64,000 bases of DNA from Vibrio maritimus (GTDB taxonomy: Bacteria > Pseudomonadota > Gammaproteobacteria > Enterobacterales > Vibrionaceae), in contig BBMT01000002.1 of NCBI GenBank assembly GCA_000755425.1, forward strand, positions 372,001 to 436,000, read 5' to 3'. The position numbers were made by a program, and so were the translations under genes. Below, piece after piece: positions 54,960-64,000 of the stretch (the first letter of the stretch is position 1; each line of letters starts with the position of its first letter). The notes beneath the pieces are model-generated. The model made no database searches, was not told the DNA's origin, and saw only the letters and a list, made by a program, of their open reading frames with translations.

Positions 54960-57615
54960 ATGTTCCGTAACAGCATGATTAGCTTAGCCATCTTAGCATC
55001 AGGAATGTCCCATGCGGCGCAAACACCACAACAACTTGTGGATCGTATTTCAGAAGATCTGTTAATCCATTATCAAGTTGAGACTAACAACTCAGACGCG
55101 AATAACTTGCCGTGTCAAACATTGGGAGCTGATTGGGCACTATGCAATAAAAGTGTGATGACGCTTAGCAATCAAGGCCAAGCTATCAAAGATAAAGACT
55201 GGTCTCTGTACATCCACAGTGTGCGAATTATTTTATCTTTGGATAGCGAACAGTTCACGATAGCACGCCTTACAGGTGACTTATATGAGCTTAAACCGAC
55301 AGCTAAGTTTAAAGGTCTTGAGCAAGGTGAAAGTCTCGATATTCCAGTGATCGGCGAATATTGGCAGTTGTTTGAGTCAGACTTCATGCCGCGAGCATTT
55401 GTGCATCATGAACAGGCAGAGCCTAGAGTGCTCAAGCAAATGGACACTGAGGATTTGAGTCAATTTGTTAAACCCATTGCACCGGGTCTATTAAAACGTG
55501 TGTCGACGGATAACAATACCCTGATGACGCCAAAAACGCGATTCGAGCAAAATCAAGACTTAAGTCAACTCGATATCGAAAGTCATATAGTACCCACGCC
55601 GAATCAAGTCCGCTTAGGCAAAGGAAGCTTAGATATTAGTCAAGGGCTAGATTTTACTTCACTACCACTGTCCAATAAGGCGTTAGAAGCCATTGAGCAT
55701 CGAGCGGTGACGCTTGGACTGGCTAAGCAAGGTGAGCAGAAGGTTTATGGCGATATTGACCCAGATGCACTAGATAGCAAGCTTCAGGTTAGTGGCGGTT
55801 ACCAACTGTCTATTACCGATCGCGGCATTGCTATTGCCGCTTTTGATGAGTCTGGTATGTACTATGCGGTTCAGTCCATTTTTTCACTGTTGGATATTAC
55901 GAAACCGACGGTGTTGCCTTTGGTTGATGTTGCCGATGCTCCGCGTTATCAATATCGCGGAGTGATGGTGGATGTGGCGCGAAACTTTCATTCCAAGTCC
56001 GCAATCTTCCAAACCTTGGATCAAATGGCGGCGTATAAGCTCAACAAGTTTCATTTGCACCTTACAGATGATGAAGGTTGGCGTCTAGAAATTCCAGGGT
56101 TACCTGAACTTACGGACATTGGTGCCAAGCGATGTTTCGATAAATCGGAAACTCGTTGCTTGTTGCCGCAGCTTGGCTCTGGACCAACTAGCGATAACTT
56201 TGGTTCTGGTTTTTTCAGCCGACAAGATTACATCGATATCTTGCAATATGCCGCAGCTCGTCATATCGAAGTCATTCCAGAAATCGACATGCCTGCGCAC
56301 GCCAGAGCGGCTGTTGTATCTATGGAAGCACGCCATCGTAAGTACGCTAAGCTTGGTGAGATGGAGAAGGCCAATGAGTTTCGATTGCTCGATCCCCAAG
56401 ATACATCCAATGTCACGACGGTTCAGTTACGACCGTAAAAGTTTTCTAAATCCATGCCTTGATTCGTCTCACCGCTTCGTGAAAAAAGTGATGAGTGAAA
56501 TTCTAGCGATGCATGAGGAAGCAAGAGTGCCACTAACGACTTGGCATTTTGGCGGAGATGAAGCGAAAAACATCAAAAAGCTAGGTGGGTATCAAGATGT
56601 AAGCACGAAAGCTAAAGTGCTTGGTAAGGGTGAGATTGAGCTCAGCGCAGAGCATCATCCGTTTGAGAAGTCGCCGAAATGTCAGGCGCTTATTGCTGAT
56701 AATACGGTTGACTCAGTGGAAGCACTACCGAGTTATTTTGCCAAGCAGGTAGCCAAGGTGGCAGAAGAGCTGAATGTAGGAGCATTTCAAGCTTGGCAAG
56801 ATGGGCTTAAAACAGCGCATAGCGCCGCTGACTTTGCCACGAAACAAACCCGTGTCAATTTCTGGGATACGCTTTATTGGGGAGGATCAACATCAGCGTA
56901 TCAATGGGCGAACAAAGGCTACCAAGTGATTATCTCAAGTCCAGACTATCTCTACATGGACTTTCCTTATGAGTTTGACCCTAAAGAGCGCGGCTATTAT
57001 TGGGCAACACGATACAACCATTCAAGAAAAATGTTTGCGTTCGCACCTGACAACCTACCGCAAAATGCTGAGACGTCTTTCGATCGCGATGGTAACGGAT
57101 TTAGTGCCAAAGGCTCGGTTGAGGCAACTCCTTTTTATGGTATGTCAGCACAGCTATGGTCAGAGACCGTGCGAACAGACGCGCAATATGAATATATGGT
57201 GTTTCCACGTGTTATAGCTGCGGCTGAGCGCGCCTGGCACAAAGCTGAGTGGGAGCAGGACTATCAAGCTTCGAGAGCCTACAGTCAAGAATCGAACTAC
57301 GTAGATGATGCGACGTTTACTCAAGATTTCAATCGTTTTGCAAATGCGTTGGGACAGCGAGAGTTAAATAAACTCGCCAAAGCCGATGTTCAATACAGGC
57401 TGCCAGTTCCTGGTGCTGTAGTTAAGGAAGGTAAGCTTTATATGAATAGCGGCTTTCCTGGCATAGCGCTTCAGTATTCCGTTGACCGTGGGGAAAACTG
57501 GCAAAATTATGAACCAAATCACGCCCCAAATGTTTCCGGTGAAATTTGGATACGCAGTGTTGATTACCAAGTGCAAAGAGCCAGCCGTGTGACCAGATTA
57601 ACCACTGAAAACTAG
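54960..57615 (+). CDS. Secreted GH20 beta-N-acetylhexosaminidase / chitobiase (one frame break)
   Basis: Releases GlcNAc from chitobiose and chito-oligosaccharides. Signal peptide from MFRNSMISLAILASGMSHA at 54960 (GGAGA site). N-terminal CHB_HEX-type beta domain (to about 190), GH20b domain, then the TIM barrel with YQYRGVMVDVARNFHS, KFHLHLTDDEGWRLEI, VIPEIDMPAHARA and the catalytic pair in WHFGGDEAKN. A C-terminal Ig-like domain follows. The frame breaks near 56429, best explained by a T run two bases short (VQFYDRKSFLNPCLDSS). About 885 residues. It is likely periplasmic or outer-membrane localised and precedes a porin. Confidence 0.93.
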
Positions 57616-57696
57616 ATCCCTTTCCTCCAACGCTTCCCTTTCTTATGCACAACAACAGATGTTTGAGAAGGGGAGGCTATAAGTAAGAAAACAACA

Positions 57697-58844
57697 ATGA
57701 AAAAAATAGCAGTATTTATGCTGACATGCTTGTCGGCAGGGACTTTTGCGTCCGATAACATTGATATTGAGGCAATTAAAGCGGGCATGAAGTACGAGGT
57801 CTACGGAAAAATAGCCTTACAAGCTCATGTTCGAGACTATGAAAACTCACCGAACTTAGAAGGATTTCAAACCAATAATGAGAGTCGAATTGGTTTTCGA
57901 GGCAGCAAACAGTTTGCCAAGTTTAAGCCTTGTTTATATGGCAGATTGAATCTGGCTATGTTGATCCATCCTACAAGAACCATGAGGCAAGTGGCGGTTT
58001 GGGTGAGCGGGATACCTTTGTCGGCTTTGAAGATTGGGACTCATTTGGGCAAATTCGACTGGGCCGAGTATTAACGCCTATGTATGAAATTGTTGATTGG
58101 CCTGGCGCAAACCCCGGTATGGGTGATGTTTGGGATTGGGGTGGCCTAATTGGTGGCGCTAAGTTTCAAGATCGTTCATCGAATACGGTTCGCTGGGATT
58201 CACCAGAATGGGGCGGTTTGTCTATGGATCTTGGTTACGGTAGAACCAAGGCTGCTGCAGTGGGGAGTGATCAAGGTTGGTGGCAGGGCGGTGCTGCGCA
58301 CTATAAGGTTGGCCCGTTTTTGGTATCGGGGGCGTACGAGCTCAACCGAAATACTAAAGAAACCTTGAGTTATGAAAAACCTGGAACGACGGATAGGAAA
58401 ATCTCTAATAGTCGAATTTGGGATAACAACACCTATTTAGCGAGTCTACAAGGATGGTTCGACAACGGTATTTCATTTTTTACTCAGTACCGCTGGCAAG
58501 ATGCTTTGGTGACCTCGGGTATCGACGTTGGACGAAAAGAGAAACAGAACGCGTTATCAAGTGCCATCATGTACGACATTGCGGATTGGCAGTTTAAATT
58601 GGGGTATGCGAAAAATGAGGAACTGCACGTGAATGGCAAAATGCTTGATGGTACTGATGATGACGTGATCTCATTTCAAGCGATGTATTATGTTGATCCC
58701 ACAGCAGTTCTATATTTCCGCGCTAGAGATGTGCGAATGGGAGACAACAAGGTGCCAGTGAGAGGTGGGCAAGATGTCGCTTATCGACGTTGGAAGTCAG
58801 ACTCCTTTAATGAAGTTTCTGTAGGCGTCGAGTACGTTTTCTAA
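57697..58844 (+). CDS. Outer-membrane porin, paralogue of the chitoporin-like protein (one frame break)
   Basis: A 382-residue porin after repair, the same length as the product at 50642-51790. Shared landmarks: NNESRIGFRGSKQFAKFKP, FIWQIESG, GQIRLGRVLTPMYEIVDWPG, WDWGGLIGGAKF and a C-terminal VSVGVEYVF. Signal peptide ends GTFA. The frame breaks near 57932 (TTTT read as TTT). It lies 81 bp after the GH20 gene on the same strand, suggesting an operon in which the barrel admits GH20 substrates or products. Substrate is inferred from context. Confidence 0.87.
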
Positions 58845-58893
58845 TCGTTGATTCATTCCAGGGAGGCAACGCCTCCCTAACTAAAGGTAAAGC

Positions 58894-59358
58894 ATGAAAA
58901 AGTTAGTAGTCGCTCTGATAACATTGTTAGTCGCTTGTGGTGTGAAAGCGAGTGAGGGTAGCTCCCTATCACTAAGCAGAGGTATTGTGGTGCATGTGGT
59001 TAATGGTAAAGCGGTAGACAAAGAATGGTTGGTCAGCCAGCAGTTGCTAACCTTACCTGCTGGCGCAAATCAGATTTTAGTGACACTTGAGCAGCCGATA
59101 CCTTACAACACCATGAAGGAAAAACATCGTTCTAACCCCATAGTGCTGGAATTTGCCCTTGCTAAAGGCGAGAGCCAGTTATCTTATCGCTTATTTCGTG
59201 ACAAAGCGGATGCAAGAAAGTTTGAGCAAAGCTTAGATTTTACGCTGTTAGATGCAAGTGATAGCTTGATTGATTTTGAAGCAACGGTCTTACATGCTTC
59301 TGGATTTGTTGGCTTTGAAGATTTCTTGAAGTTGATTGACCAGCATAATCAAAACTAA
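58894..59358 (+). CDS. DUF2057-like periplasmic protein
   Basis: 154 residues with a signal peptide ending VKA. The core SRGIVVHVVNGKAVDKEW, TLPAGANQILVTLE and KHRSNPIVLEFALAKGE aligns by eye with the DUF2057 protein at 51947-52570, but the C-terminal part is shorter. It has an AAAGGT site and follows the porin by 49 bp, so likely belongs to the GH20-porin operon. Function unknown. Confidence 0.72.
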   Translation: MKKLVVALITLLVACGVKASEGSSLSLSRGIVVHVVNGKAVDKEWLVSQQLLTLPAGANQILVTLEQPIPYNTMKEKHRSNPIVLEFALAKGESQLSYRLFRDKADARKFEQSLDFTLLDASDSLIDFEATVLHASGFVGFEDFLKLIDQHNQN

Positions 59359-59804
59359 GTATGACGGCGGTGGGTTTTGTTGTTCCTCAGCTGGTTATAC
59401 TTATAATCCAAAGAAAATTAAGTATTGTGTGCAGTTAAAAAACAGCGTTGTTTTTTCTAAAGTTCATCACTCAGATCACAGTTTTAGCGTCTTTAATGAG
59501 GGGGTATCTACAGTTTTCTGCCATTTTCCGTATTTACAGTCGATAAGTGGGACTTTTTTCGTGATGACGATCTTGTTACATCGCTTTACAAAAATAGATA
59601 TTGGTTTTTGTTTTTGTTTAAAGTTCTGTTTTTATTGGATTTATATTTTATTTGATTTGTGTTTGGTGATAAAGATCACTAAAGGACGCTTATTATTTGT
59701 TGGCGCGAAATAAATGTCGTTATATTGTGCTCAAGCCAAAACGGCAATGTAACAAGACGACAACATAAGTCGCCCACACACAATCAATTAAAGGTGTTTT
59801 AACC
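59359..59804. promoter_or_regulatory. Upstream region of the first KdgM-type gene
   Basis: About 445 bp, T-rich. A 125-codon open frame exists here but has poor composition and no ribosome site. The half nearest the gene has a good CRP site (listed separately) and probably the promoter. Confidence 0.55.
59665..59680. promoter_or_regulatory. CRP site upstream of the KdgM-type gene
   Basis: GTGA-TAAAGA-TCAC is a perfect CRP core, about 130 bp before the ATG, suggesting catabolite control of this outer-membrane channel. Confidence 0.7.
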
Positions 59805-60461
59805 ATGAAAAAAGTTCTCGCTCTTACAGCTCTAGCAGTAGCTTCAACAAGCGCATTCGCTGGTTCTTCTTACGTAACAGGTAACGTTCAATTTCACTCT
59901 ACTTACCTACAAGGCGCAAAACAGACGTCGACACTAGAAGCTGGTCATACTTTTGATTCAAACACCACGCTATTAGTGGAGTTTGACGGTATTCCTCTAG
60001 GTAAAATTGACCCAAGCGCTGCAAACAACCCTCTTCCGTTTACGACTTTAGGTGCAGAGCAAGTATTCAACATTAATGACAACTTCTGGGTTGCAGCTGG
60101 TTACCACCACTTAGTTCAAGCGGGTGAAACTTTCCAATATCGCCCACTTATTAAAATCGGTTACAACTTCGACAACGGTATCTCTCTAAGCAACCGTACT
60201 CGTCACCACATCCAAGCAGACGACAAGCGTGATGACGAAACTCGTCTAGACAACAAAATCGCATACGCTTTCCAAGATCAGCCTCTAGCGGTTAGCTACA
60301 ACAACATCTATGTAATCAAGCAAGGTGATGCGGACAACTCTATGGATCACGAGCTTCGTGCAACTTGGACTCGCAACGGCGTTCAGCCATACATTGAGTA
60401 CCGTAACCAAGCGAACAACGAAAACAACGCGTTGGTGTTCGGTGCATCTTACGGCTTCTAA
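59805..60461 (+). CDS. KdgM-type oligosaccharide channel, outer membrane
   Basis: A 218-residue precursor with signal peptide MKKVLALTALAVASTSAFA. The mature part resembles KdgM/NanC small barrels: YVTGNVQFHSTYLQGAK, TLEAGHTF, GYHHLVQAGETFQYRPLIKIGYNF, and the C-terminal YIEYRNQANNENNALVFGASYGF ending in Phe. KdgM channels carry acidic oligosaccharides such as oligogalacturonides; the substrate here is unknown. High use of preferred codons suggests strong expression. A terminator follows. Confidence 0.8.
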   Translation: MKKVLALTALAVASTSAFAGSSYVTGNVQFHSTYLQGAKQTSTLEAGHTFDSNTTLLVEFDGIPLGKIDPSAANNPLPFTTLGAEQVFNINDNFWVAAGYHHLVQAGETFQYRPLIKIGYNFDNGISLSNRTRHHIQADDKRDDETRLDNKIAYAFQDQPLAVSYNNIYVIKQGDADNSMDHELRATWTRNGVQPYIEYRNQANNENNALVFGASYGF

Positions 60462-60485
60462 AAAGTCGTTTGACCTCCTTTATTT

Positions 60486-60509
60486 AGGCTCCCTCGGGAG
60501 CCTTTTTTA
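60486..60509 (+). terminator. Terminator of the KdgM-type gene
   Basis: AGGCTCCC-TC-GGGAGCCT stem followed by six T. Confidence 0.85.
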
Positions 60510-60678
60510 CATGTAATGAATGTAATATCTAATTTTAAATTTAAGTAATGTCTCGCAATGCTAGTCACTTTGGTCTCTTGGGTAGTGGAGAGTTTTTGTG
60601 AATACGTGATAATGAACACATTCGGTGCGTTTTCGTATAAACGCCTAAATCATTCAACTCTGATGTTTGGAGGTGTTC

Positions 60679-61032
60679 ATGAGATACTGGACAACACTAG
60701 GAGCCATGCTAGTCACCATGGTATTAGCGGGATGCGCAGCGACAAACTTACCAACAGATGGATCTACCGATTCATGGAGCCAATTTGGATACGAAGAAGG
60801 TCAAAAAGGTTTTATTAAAAAAGATCAAGAATGGCTAGAACTCACTCAAGAATCGCTATTTGCTGCTTACTCGGATGGTTATGAGAAAGGTCGAGAAGAG
60901 TATTGTAGTCAAGATGCCTATAAGTTAGGGATCATGGGCAAGTCTTATAATGGCGTCTGTGACGAGTTAGATTGGCGTTTCCGTATGAGATATAACGATG
61001 GTCGATCAAATCAAAGCATGGGTCGGATGTAG
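60679..61032 (+). CDS. DUF2799 lipoprotein
   Basis: About 117 residues with lipobox LAGC near 16-19. The mature part has FGYEEGQKGF and DGYEKGREEYC...YKLGIMGKSYNGVC, the repeated G/Y-rich helices of DUF2799. Function unknown. The ATG at 60679 has a GGAGGTG site, better than the in-frame ATG four codons earlier. Flanked by two KdgM-type genes. Confidence 0.8.
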   Translation: MRYWTTLGAMLVTMVLAGCAATNLPTDGSTDSWSQFGYEEGQKGFIKKDQEWLELTQESLFAAYSDGYEKGREEYCSQDAYKLGIMGKSYNGVCDELDWRFRMRYNDGRSNQSMGRM

Positions 61033-61340
61033 GTTCATTGCTCTTGAGATAAGCCGGCTTAGCCCGGCTTATTTTTTTGGTAATCTTTTTGCAAAGTTTT
61101 AAAGGACAAGAGACTTGAATAACAGTGCAGCAGGCAAGTCAATATTATGTGTGAGCAGGTGTCAACGATGACACGAATTTGACTTTTCTATTTGGAACTT
61201 GCAGCTAACGTAATGAAAATAAATGCTTTATATGTATTTGCTTTCTTTTCTAATTAGCTTGGCGATGACAGTGTCAAAACTTGAGTTTCACTCGTATCCC
61301 CTCATTATTGCCGCAAATTTCTAAGCACAAGGAAGCTCTT
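61033..61340. other. Gap before the second KdgM-type gene
   Basis: About 310 bp. Apart from the terminator at its left end I see no gene or RNA; it presumably carries the promoter of the second KdgM-type gene. Confidence 0.45.
61049..61078 (+). terminator. Terminator of the DUF2799 gene
   Basis: ATAAGCCGG / CCGGCTTAT arms and seven T, about 18 bp after the stop. Confidence 0.85.
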
Positions 61341-62084
61341 TTGCGACACTTATTGATTGCGCTTTTCTCTCTCTCGAGTTTTGGAACCAGCGCTGCCTCT
61401 TCGTACATTGAGGGCAACATCCAATTTAACAGCACCTATCTCTATGAATCAAAGACGACCGCTAAAATGGAAGCAGGTCACACGTTTGATACGGATACAA
61501 CCGTTCGTTTCAAGATTGAAGACATCCCAATCGGTCAAACGCCGCACAGTCACCATCACCACCATAATAATGTCTATTATGGGCACTCAGCACGGGCACC
61601 TCTGACGACTTTGGGGATTGAGCAGAAGTTTCAAATGTCTAAAAACTTTTGGTTAGGCGCTGGGTACGAACATTTGATGCAGCTTGGGGAGACCATGCAG
61701 TATCGACCTCTGTTTAAGATTGGTTATGACTTTGATGAGGGGGTATCTCTCAGTCACCGCACACGTGTGGAAGCGTACGCGCAGCATGACCGTTTTGGCT
61801 ATAAGCCAGACATCGATTATCGTTTTGACAACAAGATCGCGTATCAGCTGAAGTCGCATCCTATTAAATTACACTATAACAATGTGATTCATATAGGGGG
61901 CGCTTACTCCCCTTACTATAATTATCGCGACAATGCGATGGATCATGAGTTTAGGCTCACCCTCACCAAATACGCATTCCAGCCGTATTTTGAGTACAAA
62001 AGTCAGGGACACTTTAGAACACCTTACTACCCACGTGGCACTGCAAACTCGGCATTTGTTGTTGGTGGTAGCTATCATTTCTAA
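61341..62084 (+). CDS. KdgM-type outer-membrane channel with a histidine-rich loop
   Basis: About 247 residues; paralogue of the protein at 59805-60461 (SSYIEGNIQFNSTYLYESK, KMEAGHTF, GYEHLMQLGETMQYRPLFKIGYDF, terminal SYHF). It differs by two insertions: a His-rich one, HSHHHHHNN (about residue 72-80), and a Tyr-rich one near YSPYYNYRD. Both should lie in loops. I propose a TTG start at 61341 because AAGGAAG precedes it and it gives a proper signal peptide (RHLLIALFSLSSFGTSA); an in-frame ATG at 61281 would add 20 untypical residues. The neighbour is a copper-binding protein gene. Confidence 0.75.
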   Translation: MRHLLIALFSLSSFGTSAASSYIEGNIQFNSTYLYESKTTAKMEAGHTFDTDTTVRFKIEDIPIGQTPHSHHHHHNNVYYGHSARAPLTTLGIEQKFQMSKNFWLGAGYEHLMQLGETMQYRPLFKIGYDFDEGVSLSHRTRVEAYAQHDRFGYKPDIDYRFDNKIAYQLKSHPIKLHYNNVIHIGGAYSPYYNYRDNAMDHEFRLTLTKYAFQPYFEYKSQGHFRTPYYPRGTANSAFVVGGSYHF

Positions 62085-62145
62085 CGTGTTGGTCTAGTCG
62101 GTCTGCTTAGCATTAGAGTCGTTCTATTTGCAAATGGCTCAATGC

Positions 62146-62174
62146 AAAAACGCCCACGGTAATGTGGCGTTTTT
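62146..62174. terminator. Terminator between the second KdgM-type gene and the DUF411 gene
   Basis: AAAAACGCC / GGCGTTTTT stem with A and T tails between convergent genes. Confidence 0.83.
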
Positions 62175-62176
62175 GA

Positions 62177-62626
62177 TTACATGTTATGCGAGCGGTAAGA
62201 AAAAACCTGCCCTTTTTCATTGTAAGCGTAGACATGGTATGGGTCTTTTTGATCACCATACTCCATACCCGGTGAGCCTACTGGCATTCCAGGTACGGCG
62301 AGCCCTTTCGCGCCTTTAGGTGGGTTATCCAAAAATGCTTTGATGTCGTCTGCTGGTATGTGACCTTCAAATACATAATCACCAATTACCGCGGTGTGGC
62401 ACGAGGCGAGCTCTGGTGTTACCCCTAATTTTTGCTTAATTGGGTTCATGTTTTTATGGTCTTCTACCTTGACGGTAAAGCCAGCATCTTCCATATGAGT
62501 AACCCAATCCTTACAGCAGCCGCAGTAAGGTGATTTGTAGGTTAGTACGTTGGTAGCAAACGCCGAGCCAGTGAATACGGCCAGTGATAATGTAGCCAGT
62601 TTTATCATTCGTTTAGTGGTCGACAT
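62177..62626 (-). CDS. DUF411 periplasmic metal (copper)-binding protein
   Basis: 149 residues, signal peptide ending AFA. DUF411 features: TYKSPYCGCCKDWVTHMEDAGF with a CGCC thiol motif (about 34-37), ASCHTAVIGDYVFEGHIPADDI, and VPGMPVGSPGMEYGD, the Met-rich element. Members occur beside copper-efflux genes and are thought to bind copper. The ATG at 62626 has an AAGGAAGG site. It lies about 70 bp after copA on the same strand, so likely co-regulated by CueR. Confidence 0.88.
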   Translation of the reverse strand: MSTTKRMIKLATLSLAVFTGSAFATNVLTYKSPYCGCCKDWVTHMEDAGFTVKVEDHKNMNPIKQKLGVTPELASCHTAVIGDYVFEGHIPADDIKAFLDNPPKGAKGLAVPGMPVGSPGMEYGDQKDPYHVYAYNEKGQVFSYRSHNM

Positions 62627-62698
62627 AATCCTTCCTTTTAAGTAATTATTTTTAGAAACAATGAGCTGCAAAGCTATTTATATCGCTTATGGCAGCGG

Positions 62699-64000
62699 TT
62701 AGCCTTTATGCTGAAACTTTCTCAATCTATTGGCATTAGTTACGACAGTAATCGACGAAAGTGCCATTGCTGCGCCTGCAAAAACTGGGCTTAGCAAAAA
62801 TCCGAACAGAGGGTACAGCACACCAGCGGCAATAGGGATGCCTAGGGTGTTGTAAATAAAAGCACCAAATAGGTTTTGTTTAATGTTACGCACCGTCGCG
62901 CGCGATAGCGAGATGGCATAACTGACACTGGCTGGATTGCTATTAAGCAATGTCATAGGGGCGCTTTCAATGGCGACATCACTGCCAGTGCCCATTGCAA
63001 TACCCACATCGGCCAACGCCAGTGCCGGTGCATCGTTAATGCCATCGCCTACCATAGCAACGTGCTCATAGCGGCCTTTTAGTGAAGTAATGTGCGCGGC
63101 TTTCTCGTCCGGCAGCACCTCAGAAATGACCTCATCTATGCCTAGTTGTTCTCCAATAACACTTGCAACATGCTGGTTGTCTCCAGTAAGCATAATAGTG
63201 TGAATGCCTTGTGCTTTGAGAAAGTTGATGGCATTTGCAGCATCGGTTTTTATCCCATCTGCAATGGCAATTAATGCGACGGCTTGACCCTCGATAGCAA
63301 CAACGATTGGTGTATGTGCTTGACTGGCGGCCTGAGCAAGAGGGGCTTCAAGTGCCTGTAGGTTGATCCCAGTGTCTTAATGTGATTGATTGAAGCAATA
63401 ACAATTTGCTTACCATCGACGATGCCTTGCACGCCTTTGCCTTTTAGATTCTCAAACTGCTCTGGCTCAAGAGTGTTCGCGTCACTCCAATAGTCGGTGA
63501 CCGCTTTAGCGAGTGGATGCTCCGAGCGTTTTTCAAGTGGCACTACCCACTTAGCCAGCTCTGTTTCACTGATACCGATAGGGTGAACGGCTTGCACTTT
63601 TGGTTGCCCAAGCGTCAAGGTACCCGTTTTATCAAATACCACAGCGTTGACTTTGCTTAGCTTTTGAAGTGCATCCGCATCTTTAATCAATATGCCTGCT
63701 TGGGCAGCTTTTCCAATACCGACAGTGATGGATAGCGGCGTCGCTAACCCAAGTGCGCATGGACAGGCGATAATGAGTACTGTGGTGGTCACTACCAGCA
63801 TGTAGCTTGCCTTAGGTTCTGGCCGATGAAAAACCAGACAAGAGCAGCGAGTATCGCGATAGCTACGACAACTGGAACGAATACTGCAGAAATAGAGTCT
63901 GCAAGCTTGGCGATAGCTGGTTTGCTGCTTTGAGCATCTCGGACTAGATGAATGATTCGCGAGAGCATAGTATTTGCACCGATCCCAGTCGCTTTGATAA
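62699..64000 (-). CDS. copA: Copper-exporting P-type ATPase CopA, C-terminal part (two frame breaks)
   Basis: P1B-type ATPase exporting Cu(I). About the last 435 codons are present; the N-terminal metal domains lie beyond the right edge. Motifs: the ion-binding CPC in [13 protein letters not shown], phosphorylation [18 protein letters not shown] and [10 protein letters not shown], then the final two helices. Breaks lie near 63822 (CCC read as [15 protein letters not shown] after repair) and 63376 (GGGG read as [17 protein letters not shown]). The DUF411 gene follows. Confidence 0.93.

Noticed and set aside
57930..58844. Porin paralogue as a separate truncated gene lacking a signal peptide
   Set aside because: The upstream frame supplies the signal peptide and first strands, and one T restores a 382-residue porin.
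59336..59713. 125-codon open frame between the DUF2057-like and first KdgM-type genes
   Set aside because: It overlaps the end of the upstream gene, has no ribosome site, and its composition is rich in Phe, Cys and Ile as expected for translated AT-rich DNA. The region holds a CRP site and is better read as a promoter region.

Overview
The window is a chromosomal segment of a Vibrionaceae gammaproteobacterium, very probably a Vibrio. The evidence is gene order (nagA/nagE-glnS; fur...fldA-ybfF-seqA-pgm; gcvB/gcvA-ygdD-rlmM-xni-ppnN; the leuS-lptE-holA-rsfS-rlmH-mrdA-rodA-rlpA-dacA-ybeD-lipB-lipA block; cysZ/zipA-ligA followed by a chitoporin-type porin and cueR) and protein content. No phage, IS transposase, CRISPR array, rRNA or tRNA was recognised. 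The window starts inside nagA and ends inside copA.

Layout. 1-2.4 kb: divergent GlcNAc genes nagA (partial) and nagE, with candidate CRP and NagC sites between them. 2.5-9.8 kb: glnS, fur, a hotdog-fold protein, flavodoxin, a DUF2788 protein, ybfF, seqA, pgm. 9.8-15.4 kb: the sRNA gcvB opposite the regulator gcvA, then a hydrolase, ygdD, rlmM, xni and ppnN. 15.6-19.6 kb: two neighbouring GGDEF-type proteins, one cytoplasmic with SGEEF and one exported/TPR with a degenerate domain. 19.6-21.9 kb: queF, syd and a zinc-ribbon protein. 22-24.6 kb: the MetJ-controlled metNIQ methionine importer. 24.7-30 kb: gmhB, an MliC-type lipoprotein and the trehalose set treR-treB-treC with CRP and TreR sites. 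30-32.9 kb: a YitT membrane protein, glyA with a PurR box, and a small lipoprotein. 33-45.5 kb: one long minus-strand cluster for lipoate synthesis, cell elongation and wall synthesis, ribosome factors and leuS. 45.6-50.2 kb: ybeL, cysZ, zipA, ligA. 50.6-62.1 kb: an outer-membrane region with two paralogous porins, two DUF2057 proteins, a secreted GH20 beta-N-acetylhexosaminidase, two KdgM-type barrels, cueR, a 57-residue exported peptide, a TraB/GumN protein and a DUF2799 lipoprotein. 62.2-64 kb: copper genes (DUF411 protein, copA partial).

How the genes fit together. The ends share a chitin/GlcNAc theme: the chitoporin-like porin and its paralogue would admit chito-oligosaccharides, the GH20 enzyme would release GlcNAc, NagE would import and phosphorylate it, and NagA would deacetylate it. 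The centre is housekeeping.

Sequence quality. About 30 reading-frame breaks fall in 23 genes, including essential ones (glnS, leuS, mrdA, rodA, lipA). Nearly all can be repaired by restoring one base, sometimes two, to a homopolymer run. This points to systematic homopolymer under-calling, not gene decay. Such genes are given as single CDS spans with the break position noted.

Most notable non-coding elements: the gcvB sRNA; two copies of a 132-133 bp terminal-inverted-repeat element placed about 20 nt after the stop codons of glnS and treC; and perfect palindromes before the porin gene, before glyA and between leuS and lptE.
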